From assembly GCA_022605955.1 (NCBI GenBank), contig JAKCOZ010000021.1, positions 15,612,161 through 15,676,160 of the forward strand: 64,000 nucleotides of DNA, in the 5' to 3' direction. A program made the translations under genes and the position numbers. This document shows, piece after piece, positions 54,219-64,000 of the stretch; the first letter of the stretch is position 1; each line of letters opens with the position of its first letter. The notes below the pieces were generated by a model. It saw only the letters and a program-made list of their open reading frames with translations, was not told the origin of the DNA and did no database searches. Source of the DNA: Rallus limicola. Lineage: Eukaryota; Chordata; Aves; Gruiformes; Rallidae.

Positions 54219-57200
54219 CTGTGCAAAACAAAAAAAAAGAGAAAGAAAAATACAGGTTCATTTACTAATATCGTTATCTTTAGTCTGGAGTCTGGGTTTA
54301 AGCCTTCTGCCATCACTAACTCAGCCCAGGGACTGCAGGGAGCAGGGGGAGCCTGGAGCAGGGCTGGTCAGGGAGCTCCCAGTCCCAGGGTTCACCCAGC
54401 GCTGCTGCTGCTGCTGCAGCCCCTGCACCTCCCTGGCAGGGCAGAGATGCAGCTGGTGGCTGTGAAGCTGCTGGGATTTGCTGGATGAGTGAGCTGAAGG
54501 CCCAGGGTGGGCTGGATAGCTGCTGGGGAGGGAACAGGCACTGGGATGGCGACGCTGAGCACAGCCATGCGAGCTCTTCCCACAGCCCAGACATCACCCT
54601 CAGAGCCACAAGCACTTGGGCAGACTGCAGAGACACAGGGTAGGTCAGGCTGCAGCTGGAAGGGAGCAGCTTTCCTCCCAGATGTGCCCAACACCCTGCT
54701 CTGAAGTGTGAAATGCTTTTGGATGGGAACAGCCACACGCTGGGATGTGCCCAGTGACCCACTGAGCAGCCATGAGCACAGCTCCCCCCACCACAGCACC
54801 AGCTCCTGCAGCACCTCAGCAACCGAGCCAACAGCACCAGCAGCAGCCACATCCTGCTGCCAAGGCAGGCAGGGGGGCTCTGCCTTCCAGCTGCCACCCC
54901 TCTGCCCAGCCTGGGACCTGCACAGCCTCACTGATGGTACAGGAGGCTCCAAAGAGCCAGGATAAAGCACTGGGCAGCATCCTGCAGCAGGGCTGAGCTG
55001 GCACAGGGCTGAGCTGGCACAGGGCTGAGCTGAGCCCCGCAGCATCACCTGCAGCATCACCACCAAAACAGGACCAGAAGCATCCCTCCCCCAGCCCAGG
55101 CAGCTGTAGTGTGAGGTTTGGGCATGCCTGGAGTTGACAAGCAGCGTGTCTCTGTGTTTCCCTGCTCTTGTGACCTGCAGAAAGCACAGGGAAAAGCACA
55201 GGAAGCACCTGTCCAACTTCATGCCCTGGAGCAGCTGCCCCGTGACACGTGTCAGGCTTAAACCCAGACTCGGTACTGTGACATGGGACACACACAACAG
55301 AGGATTCCCACAAGGATGGTAATGCTTGTTTGAAGTCTTATTGCTCCAGAAAGGCTCTGGGAGCCTCTGATATGTGAAGGAGCTGGGTCCTGAGGAGTAA
55401 AGGAAGACCACAGGGGTAACTCTTATCTGTCACTAGCACCGCTGAACCTCAAATACAGCAGCAAGGGGTCAAGGGGAAAGCTAATCTAACCCCTCTAGGC
55501 TAGAGCCACCTCTGCTTTCTCCTCCCAAAACCGGCCAGGAGATCTCTGTGACACCTGCAGGATGCCAGGGGTGTCAGCCTTGCTGCAGAGAACACATTTC
55601 CCACTCCTCTGGAGGCTTGGCTTCCCCCCACCCCCACCCCCCCCACCCCACATCCCTCTTGTAAACAGCATGTTCAGAAGTAAACAGTTTCATACAATCA
55701 CTCCCCTGGCACCAGCTGGGGCCCTGCAAGCCCAGAGGGCAGCAGGGTTTCTTGAGAGGGTGCTTGGCTACCCCCACACTGACCAGGAACCCCCCCACAC
55801 ACACACACACTCCCAGCTCCTGGATGCTCAGCTTCACCGTGGCCAGGAGGAGATGGAGACAGCCTGGCCCTGGGCTGGGCAGCAGGCTTGGTGCTGCTTT
55901 CCTAAGCTTGAGCTTTTCCCAGCAACGCATCCTAAAGCCAAACCCATCCAGAGTGAATGGAGAAGCTCAGCCTGTGGGAGCTGGGCAGGATCCAGCTGGG
56001 AAGAGAAGCCTCAACACCCTCCCATCCCACAGCACGTGCAGTTTGGAGCTGGTCTCTGTTCCCACCTTGTTTTAGAGGGAGTGCTGGTCTGGGCTGAAGG
56101 AACTGGGAAGAGACATGCTAGGAGCTGTAAACATGAGGCAGGTTCCCCTATAGTACAGGAGTTGAGCACAAACAGCAGCAAAATCATCAGGGACAAATGC
56201 TCTTCAAAGGACAAAGTAAGTAAGGGAAGCATCCACGTTGGCCAAAGGCTAGCAGCCCTAGGACTCACCCTTGGAAGTGTTTGCTAAATGCTAAGTAAGG
56301 CACTAAGGTCTAGCTCACTAACACCAAGCTGCTTTAAAACACATCTGCAATGCAAAAGCTGAGGTGGAGAGGTGTGGTTTGAAGATGGCCTGAAACAGCA
56401 GTGGACCAAGAGGGTTGACCTTCACAAGGGTTTGCCTGGAGCCCCACCTGCCTGCTCTGACAGGAGCTGCTGCCTGCCAGGCTGGCTCCTGTCCCCAGAG
56501 AGGAGCAGGGTGGAGGCGGTGGTCCTGGTGAGCAAAACCCCCCCATCACCTTCCCACCTCCTGCATTTCAGGCTTGGTTTCCACACATGGAAACCTCCTG
56601 CTGGGAAGCTCCCTTCAGCTGGGATGTGAATGCTGGGTGAGGGGTCCCCTTCCAGCAGGGAAAGCCAGGAGAGCAGGGCTGGGGTGATGCCCTCACTGCA
56701 CCCCTTCAAGCCAGGGTTTGGCTGTGGCAGTTGGAACAGCCAGGAGCAAAGTCTCTGGGAGGTGAGGGAAGGGTGGTCCAGTGATCAGGGCACTAACACT
56801 GCACTTGTGAACTTAGAGGGTTGGGTGTCCCCTCCCTGCAGCCCTCCTGAGGGGTGCAGGGCTCTGCGAGCCCCCCAGGAGCTCAGGAGAGACACACCTA
56901 CTGCTCCTCAGCACAGGGACCTGCTGTGAGTTGGAGAGAAAGGAGAGCAGCCAAAATGCTGTTCCAAGCCCCCTTCCCCCAGTGCCCTGCTGAGCACAGC
57001 ACCTGTAACCAAGCCTCAGCTGCTCTCCAACCCCAGTAACCAGCCTGGGAGGAGGCAGGAGGGTCAGGGTGGCTGCAGCCCACAGCAGCATCCCTGGGAA
57101 GGAGCAGAGGAGCTGCAGGGGAAGGAAGGGGGCTTGGTGCCAAATCTGAGCTGCCTGAACCTTCCCAAGTCACAGGCAGGTGGTTTGGAGCCTCCTGGCA

Positions 57201-59861
57201 TCATCCTCTCAAGAGGAACTTGGCCTTCCTGTAGTGACAGACTTAGCTTTGTGTCCTGGAACAGATGGAAGAGTAAAAATCCCTCTCTCCTCTCCCTGCT
57301 TTAGCTCTGTCTTAACCCACTGAGCAGATACAAGGAAGTGCTGCCAGTTCAGCAGCCTTCCAGTGATGACACAGGAAAACTGGAGCCTGCAAGAGGCAAG
57401 GAGCAGTTCCCACAGCCAGGAGGGAGGGGGTCACAGGGACCTTCTTCTTCCCTGGCTGGCTGCAGAAAGGGCTGAGCACCTGGGCAGCTCATGGGCAAAG
57501 CTGGCTGAAGTCAGGGTGAAGTCAGCCCACTCCCCCAGCTGCTCCCTGGGTGACTTGAGCTTGGTGAGGAATGTTTTGGCTGGGTCAGAGCCTGCAGGGT
57601 GGAGAAGAGGCAGTGCTTTACATTGCATTTACAGTGAGCAAAGGATAAAGACCATCAGCACAGGGTCGGCCCCAGAATATTAGTGTTGCTCTAAATATAG
57701 GCAAGGAAATCAAGTATTAACTGCTCAGCCTGAGGTTCCAATCTCCTTACCTGAGCTGTACTGTAACCAAACCTAAACAGCAGCATTGCCTTTTGCTTCC
57801 TGAACATCCCTATCTATCCAGGGAATGGAGAATCCAGCCCATGAGCCACTTAGGCCAAACCTCCTCCTCTCCCAAGTACTGTTCCTAACCCCTGAAGTTT
57901 GGCATGAAGGGAATTAGTGAGCTGCTTTGTTTCTCTTGCATACAGATGATGTTCACCTGAAAATGAACTTCCAGGCTCCCCTTTGCCTTCTGTGTTGGAA
58001 AGGCTGGAACAAGCATCACTGGTGGAAGCCAGCCTGGGAGGAGGAAGGTCTGCCCCTCGCAGCACCAGACCTCCCTTGACAAATGGCTTCCCAGCTTGTT
58101 TATGCTACAGGATCCTAATGTCAACTGCTCACAGCCTGGGCAGCACCCACCTATTATTGCTGCCTGGCTATGAAATGATTCAGCTGCTCTCAGCACGTGG
58201 GCTGAGACCCTCTAACACCCTGTGCTCCCAGTGCAAGCCCAGCACTCAACCTTGTTCCTGTTTCCCCTAGGCAAAAGTAAAATAGTTTAAAACCCAAAGC
58301 TGAGCCCAGCCAGACCCAGAGCTGGGGCCTGGCAGCACACCTCGCTGCTGGGCTGCTGATTCACACCTCCTTACACAGACAGAAGTTCTCTAGAAGCTTC
58401 TACCGCGGCGATGGCAGCACAGGAGACACGGGGAAGGGTGTGCAGGGGAAGCTGTACCCTTCAGATGTTTAGAAGTCTCATGAGCATGACAGCTGGCAGC
58501 TTATGCTCTTCTACAGGCCCCAGCAGCCCCCTCCTGCACCCCCAGAACATCTCTTCCCCCCAAAGTAACACCCAAAGATTTCACATTGCCAGAGATCCCA
58601 CAGACCAGGAGTCTTCTGTATCATCACCTTCCCTTATCTTTGACTTCCCTCCTTGCATGGAAATAATGGAGATTATGGGTCCCTGGGAAATAAACCTGCA
58701 AGGAAACACACAAAAGGAGAAAGAGGGGTCACTTATGTCAGGGGTTTTGTCCCAGTTCACCCTGCCAGCCCTCCCACCACCACCCCCCAAGCCAGAGTGA
58801 AGGGAAGGAAAGCAAGCCCCATGGCTGCCTTGGTGTGCTGGCAGCATCTCTGCCATTCCCAGGCTTTAATTAAAGCCTCATTGGAAGGCCTGGGACAAGG
58901 ATGAGTGTGTGCCTTCTCCTCAGAGCCCCAACCAGTGCCTGCCAGCAGCGCTGCCCACCAACATCTGCACCAGGTAGAAGGTGCAATGGTAACTGGATTG
59001 GAGCTTGGAGTCATCCAGCTGCTGGATGGAAAGGTTGGAGGGCACCACAGTGGAGAGGGTGCTCACTCCCACAGCCACCTCACTGGTCCCAGTTAGTTTG
59101 AGATGGGTGTTGCCACATCTCTCTGCTCCACAGTGCTTTTGTTATCAATCCAGACGCTGTGGGGCTGGATGCTGCCAGGGTTGGTACTCATCCAGTCACC
59201 CCAGCACAGGGGCTGAGCTGGGAAAGGTCAGCTAAGGGCTAAGCATCACCCCACAGACCAGTAACACAGCCCCACGCTGAGGGGTTCACCACAGCCACAG
59301 CCTGGTTGGAACAAGGATGAGCATTATCACAGCACAGTGAGGGTCCCCATGCTGTGCCTGTGAGTGCTGGCTCCCTGTCCTCCACGAGGAAAGCTGGAAC
59401 AAGCTGTGACACTGGGGACACCCTGCACCACTCACCCTGCACCTCAGCTTCCCCAAACCCCCATCCATTTCAGTGCAGAGCAGGATGGGTTTGCAGCACA
59501 GCCGTGCTGTGCTCTGACAGCCCACAGGGATGCTCGGTGCCAGGGAATTTAGGGAAGAAGGGGCAGATCTTTGTTGTGCCAGCCTCTGTTCTGGCCCAAG
59601 TCCCAACACACAGCATTCCCCACAGCCCCTGGGGGCTGGCACTGATGCCTCTGCACCCTTGGCACCACGCTCCTGCCCTAGCTCAGGGACACAGAAATGC
59701 TTGACTTCACACAAAAGCCACCAGCATTTCCCACCCAGCTTGTTTGCATCCCAGCAGGATCCCCGTGGGCATCCCATCCAGCAGCAGGGCTGGCCCCAGC
59801 AGAGCAGCAGCACACGTGCACACCATGTTACTTGTGTCAGGGAAACACATTTGGGATGTTC
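54219..59861. other. No coding exon identified
   Basis: Moderately GC-rich sequence, possibly intron or 3' UTR of the minus-strand transcript ending near 54.04 kb. Short CA and C-rich tracts occur at about 55627-55650 and 55795-55811. A second strong minus-strand splice acceptor (CTCCTTTTGTGTGTTTCCTTGCAG-like tract, exon side at about 58698) is followed by 37 open codons that I cannot assign. Confidence 0.4.
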
Positions 59862-60320
59862 TCAACACAAGGAGGACGTGGGCCTGCTGGAGAGGGACAC
59901 AAAAATGATCCGAGGGCTGGAGCAGCTCTCCTGTGAAGCCAGGCTGGGAGAGTTGGGGTGGTTCAGCCTGGAGAAGAGAAGGCTCCAGAGGGACCTTAGA
60001 ACAGCCTTTCAATACCCAGAAGGTGCCTAAAGAAAGCTGGGGAAGAGCATTCATGAGGGTATGTAGCAATAGGATATGGGGTGATGGGTTTAAACTAGAG
60101 AAGGGGAGGTTTAGGTTGGATATTAGGATAAAGTTCATCAACATGAGGGTGGCAGATCACTGGAACCAGAGCCCAGAGGTGGTGGAGGTCTCATCCCTGG
60201 AGAGATTCAAAGTCAGGCTTGATGGGGCTCTGATCTAGGGAAGATGTCCTTGCTCACTGCAGGGGTTGGACTAGGTGACCTTTAAAGGTCCCTTCCCACC
60301 ATACCCACTCCATGATCCCA
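59862..60320 (+). mobile_element. CR1 LINE 3' fragment (about 460 bp)
   Basis: A classic CR1 reading of 'gaggacgtgggcctgctg' through 'ggggttggactaggtgacc' to the 3' end at 'catgatccc'. It is more diverged than the young copies, and represents the longest CR1 stretch on the plus strand here. Confidence 0.9.
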
Positions 60321-63180
60321 GGTCATCACCTTCAGAGGGACTGGCAGAGCTGATGCCAGGGGTTGTGCTGGGAAGTGGCAGTGATGGTTCAATGAGAGCT
60401 GGGACCCACCTGCACCATGGAGGGAGCCAGAGGTCTCCTGGCTGCTGTCAGCTCTGCCCACTGGCACCCCAAAGGCTTCCTGCAGCAGCAGTGGGGGGCT
60501 GGAAGTCCCCTCCAACCCAAGGGGAGGGGGCCCTGCTTCACCTCCTCACCCCCCTCACCCTTTGCAGAGCTGGTTAACAGCAACTCCATTTTCCCCCCAA
60601 ATTTAAGCTCTGAGCTCAGTCTTAAACTTGAAGCTGATGGAAAAAAAAATTGGGGGATGAGATGAATTTATCCCCCCCACACACACTTCTGCAGCAGCAG
60701 GTCCTCTCCCACCAGGAAGGAGAGGGGCTCTGCAGGGACACTGAGCAGCAGCAGCAGCAGCGCTCAGGACCTGCTGAATTCAAAACTGCCACTGCCCAGC
60801 AAATCACTCCAATCCCTTAGGCCCAGGAAATCTCATTAAAGAAACCCAGGCCTGAAGAACAGGTCTCTGAAAGCTGAGGCTGCCTGGAGCAGCAGCTGTG
60901 GCCACGGGCACGCTGCTTCTCAGCAGAGGTGAAGGAGGAGACGCTGCCTTGGCAGGCTGAGATCAGAGCAAAGCCCTTCTGCCTGAGAGAGGGGGCACAG
61001 GGGGTCAGGGGGACCTGCACAAGGAATTTTCTGGAAGATCTCTCCCCTGGTGCAGCTTCACTAGCAAGTAGGGCAGCGCTTCCCTGGAGTGGGAGCATTC
61101 TCAGGGAGGGCGCTTGGCCCCGAGCTGGCAGCTGAGCCAGAAGCGCTCAGCTCACCCCACTGACGCAGGCTGTTCCAGGGGCTGGGCTCCTTCAAGAGCT
61201 TTTAATCCCTCCACTGATGCCACTTACAGCTTTAATCAGCTCCAGCGCTCGGGAGGGGATGAACCAGCAGCCCCTGGAGCCTTCACCCAGCACCGAAGGG
61301 AGCTGGTGCTAACGTGTGGGTCAGGGCAGGGATGGGAGGTGCCTGCGTGGCAGCAGAGGACTGGGGGCAGGGGGAGATAACCCAGCACCTTCTCGTGTGA
61401 ATCACTGTCTGCCCCTTTGTGGGAACACGGGGTACAAGGGAAAGGGGCTGACACTCTGCTTTACGTCCCAAGCTCTTCCTCACCCTCGGTTCACGCTCCT
61501 TTGGAGATCCCTGCTACCCTGCCTCCCCCAGGATGCAGAACGGGGCAATGGTGAGCTAACCCATCTGGCCAGAGGTGGCACGGCCCAGGATCGTGCTCCT
61601 CCCTGTGTAGAATGGGGAGATGCTCCAGGAATCATCTTGCCCAACCGCTGCAGCCTGAATTAAAGCTGTGAAGCTTCTTACACGTGCAGTGGCTGCTCCC
61701 TGCTCCTCTGGTTCCTGTAGTGCCACCGGTGCCACTCCAGCCAGCAGCCACATGCTCTTGCTGCCCCTCACTTCCCAGAGGAACCCACAAAGCCAGAGGG
61801 TCCCAGTGCCCATGGGAGGCCCCAGGGACCTCGGGGCAGATACAGAACACAGGCAAAGAAAAAGATCTGCACTTAGCAGGAAAAAGAGGGGAGGGACCCC
61901 AACCTCCTGATACCAACAAGGATGGGTGAAATACACAGTGCTGGGCTATCAAGAGGCCATCAGCGGGTACCCAGCACAATCGGCCACTTCCTAATGGTAC
62001 TAAGAAAGGGGGTTTTGTCCTCTTTGCCCCAAAGACACATTCCTGGAAAGAGAGATCTCCCTAGATAAACTCCTCTGCAGGAGGTGGGGCAGCAGAGTCT
62101 TCAAGATAAGAAAGAGATCTTTGTTTTGCCCAGGGAAAGGCTGCCCACCTCTGCCCCAGGGCCACCAGCAGCACTGGAGAGGAGCACAGCAGAGATAAGC
62201 AGGCTGTGTCTCCACACCCTGATGCCCAGCAGGAAACCAAGCCAGGAACGCTCCTCTGGCTGAGAACTGACACATTTCATGTCTGCATTCTAGAGGGGTG
62301 AGAGAGCATGGAGCCTCTGACTGGCAGGTGCAGCAGCAGCATCCCTAGCAGAAGGGAAGGCAAAGCTGCCGGGCTGTGAAGCAGAGCTGGGAAGGGCACA
62401 CTGAGGAGTGAGCACAGGTCTGACTGATGGGCTCAGGGAGGGGCACAGTCTTCCAGGTTATGGTGTGAACCAAGGCTGAGCAGGGATGGAAGCTGTCCTG
62501 GGCAGGAGGAGCCAGCTGTGTGACCCAGCAGCCTGGCCAGGGCCACACCAGCTCCACACCTACATTTGAAGGGGTCACTCGAGTTTCTCAGTCAACTGAA
62601 ATTACCTGAGAGCAGAACTCAGGCCCTGCTCTAAATCCCATTTTAAGCTTCTTCAAAGCAGGTTCCCGATGTAAGATCTGCATGTGATGACAGCCCGACA
62701 GGATGGCTGCAGTGCACAAACCCACAGCCCACCAAGGAGAAGAGCCCCAGAGCAAAGCACACCCGACACTCTGCTGGCCCCATAAAGAAGCCAGGAGAAG
62801 GTTCCCCACAGCACAAGGCTTGCAGGGAACATATGGGCAGTGCTGGGCCCTGATCTGGGCCAAGCAGCCCCGCTCTGTATCCGTGCCAGGCTGTGTTATA
62901 TAAGCACATCCATCCCCCCGCAGCTGCCTCACCCATCGGTGCAGACTCAGGGGGCGGCTCCAGCCGAGGATGATGGAGGCTGAAGGGGGGGTGGTGGGGG
63001 TCGGTTTGCAGAAGGCAGCTGGGTTTTAAGCAAACAGCCCCGGGGTAGGACTGTCCCCTCCGTGGTTGTTATCCCTGCATGTACTATTCTGCAGAGCTGC
63101 GCAGGGTGAATGCTCCCCGGAGGGCACGGGGCTGGTTGCATAACTCAGCAGCATCGAGTCAGCACAGGGCCATGAGCAGA
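60321..63180. other. No gene recognised
   Basis: Open frames on both strands lack protein-like features. A TATATAAG box at 62897-62904 sits near a short GC-rich stretch (62925-63010) and could mark a promoter, but no transcript can be traced. Confidence 0.5.
62897..62904 (+). promoter_or_regulatory. TATA-box-like element
   Basis: TATATAAG within TTATATAAG, which reads as a TATA box on either strand. GC-rich sequence follows about 30-60 bp downstream on the plus strand. Support is weak because no gene can be attached. Confidence 0.2.
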
Positions 63181-63189
63181 GAGCCATGG

Positions 63190-63897
63190 GGCACAGAGAG
63201 AGCTTGGGGGGCGCAGGGAGAGAGCCTTGGGGGGCGCAGGGAGAGAGCCTTGGGGGGCACAGGGAGAGAGCCTTGGGGGGCACAGGGAGAGAGCCTTGGG
63301 GGGCACAGGGAGAGAGCCTTGGGGGGCACAGGGAGAGAGCCTTGGGGGGCACAGGGAGAGAGCCTTGGGGGGCACAGGGAGAGAGCCTTGGGGGGCACAC
63401 ACAGGGAGCCTTGGGGGGCACACACAGGGAGCCTTGGGGGGCACACACAGGGAGCCTTGGGGGGCACACAGAGAGAGGGAGCCTTGGGGGGCACACAGAG
63501 AGAGGGAGCCTTGGGGGGCACACAGAGAGAGGGAGCCTTGGGGGGCACACAGAGAGAGGGAGCCTTGGGGGGCACACAGAGAGAGGGAGCCTTGGGGGGC
63601 ACACAGAGAGAGGGAGCCTTGGGGGGCACACAGAGAGAGGGAGCCTTGGGGGGGGCACACAGAGAGAGAGAGCCATGGGGGGGGCACACAGAGAGAGAGA
63701 GCCATGGGGGGGGCACACAGAGAGAGAGAGCCATGGGGGGGGCACACAGAGAGAGAGAGCCATGGGGGGGGCACACAGAGAGAGAGAGCCATGGGGGGGG
63801 CACACAGAGAGAGAGAGCCATGGGGGGGGCACACAGAGAGAGAGAGCCATGGGGGGGGCACACAGAGAGAGAGAGCCATGGGGGGGGCACACAGATG
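63190..63897 (+). repeat. Composite GC-rich minisatellite (23-, 27- and 29-bp units)
   Basis: Four consecutive arrays of related units: about eight 23-mers with core CCTTGGGGGGCACA to about 63400; about three 23-mers with an extended CACACACA end; about seven 27-mers with CACACAGAGAGA; and about eight 29-mers in which CCTTGG becomes CCATGG followed by a longer G run. Each unit carries one run of six to eight G on the plus strand. The array is free of stop codons in all three minus-strand frames. Confidence 0.95.
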
Positions 63898-64000
63898 GGG
63901 CACAGATGGAAGCCACAGAACCCCAACCCTCAGCCTCCAGAAGCAGAGCTGCCCCTGAAAGCCACTGGAGCTCCACTGCCTCACCCTGGGGCACGCCGTG

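Noticed and set aside
54392..55411. 339-codon minus-strand frame
   Set aside because: Lies in DNA next to a putative 3' UTR and ends in low-complexity Ser codons; no protein-family pattern.
54219..63180. PPDPF coding exons, expected from human gene order
   Set aside because: No match to its conserved DYYRRR, GHWW or FFFGK peptides was found on the minus strand by eye.
63190..63897. CRISPR-like direct repeats
   Set aside because: Units are contiguous without unique spacers, and the genome is vertebrate.
63026..63994. Repeat protein encoded by the minisatellite
   Set aside because: All three antisense frames are open because the unit lacks stop codons; no start context, splice sites or flanking domain support translation.
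1..64000. tRNA, rRNA, snRNA or known microRNA genes
   Set aside because: No cloverleaf, conserved RNA promoter boxes or familiar microRNA hairpin sequence was recognised; a covariance-model scan would be needed to be sure.

Overview
The window looks like vertebrate, and specifically bird, genomic DNA. Genes are split by GT-AG introns, promoters sit in CpG-rich DNA, and the interspersed repeats are almost all CR1-type LINE 3' ends with the ATTCTGTG-like tail typical of birds. No prokaryotic operon, CRISPR array or plasmid element is present. The species cannot be named from the sequence. Several CR1 copies are nearly identical to each other, which suggests fairly recent CR1 activity.

Layout from left to right. 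1-3888 holds the last five coding exons of GMEB2 (+), a glucocorticoid-modulatory-element / SAND-domain transcription factor, followed by its 3' UTR to about 5.1 kb. 5.1-11.4 kb is GC-rich intergenic DNA with no recognisable gene but one consensus-quality interferon-stimulated response element (ISRE). 11.37-12.6 kb is a CpG-island promoter carrying an ISRE, a GAS-like site and an IRF half-site, apparently the promoter of HELZ2. 17.2-36.1 kb is HELZ2 (+), with 19 coding exons by my reading and about 2827 residues: zinc fingers, a UPF1-like helicase, an RNase II (RNB) domain and a second UPF1-like helicase. Its 3' UTR runs to about 39.5 kb. 40.5-41.5 kb is FNDC11 (-), a single coding exon convergent with HELZ2. 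GMEB2-HELZ2-FNDC11 is the vertebrate (human 20q13.33) gene order.

From 42 to 64 kb I recognise no protein-coding exon. The region holds CR1 copies, a zero-loop palindrome inside one of them, a plausible polyadenylated 3' end of an unidentified minus-strand transcript near 54.04 kb, and a 0.7 kb minisatellite at the right edge. The kinase genes SRMS and PTK6, which follow FNDC11 in human, are not visible.

Functionally, HELZ2 is the centre of the window. It is an interferon-stimulated helicase/RNase and nuclear-receptor co-activator in mammals, and the promoter motifs here support interferon control in this species. The coding sequence is intact across all splice junctions except one +1 frame break in the first coding exon, which may be a base error, a polymorphism, or a sign of a downstream start codon.
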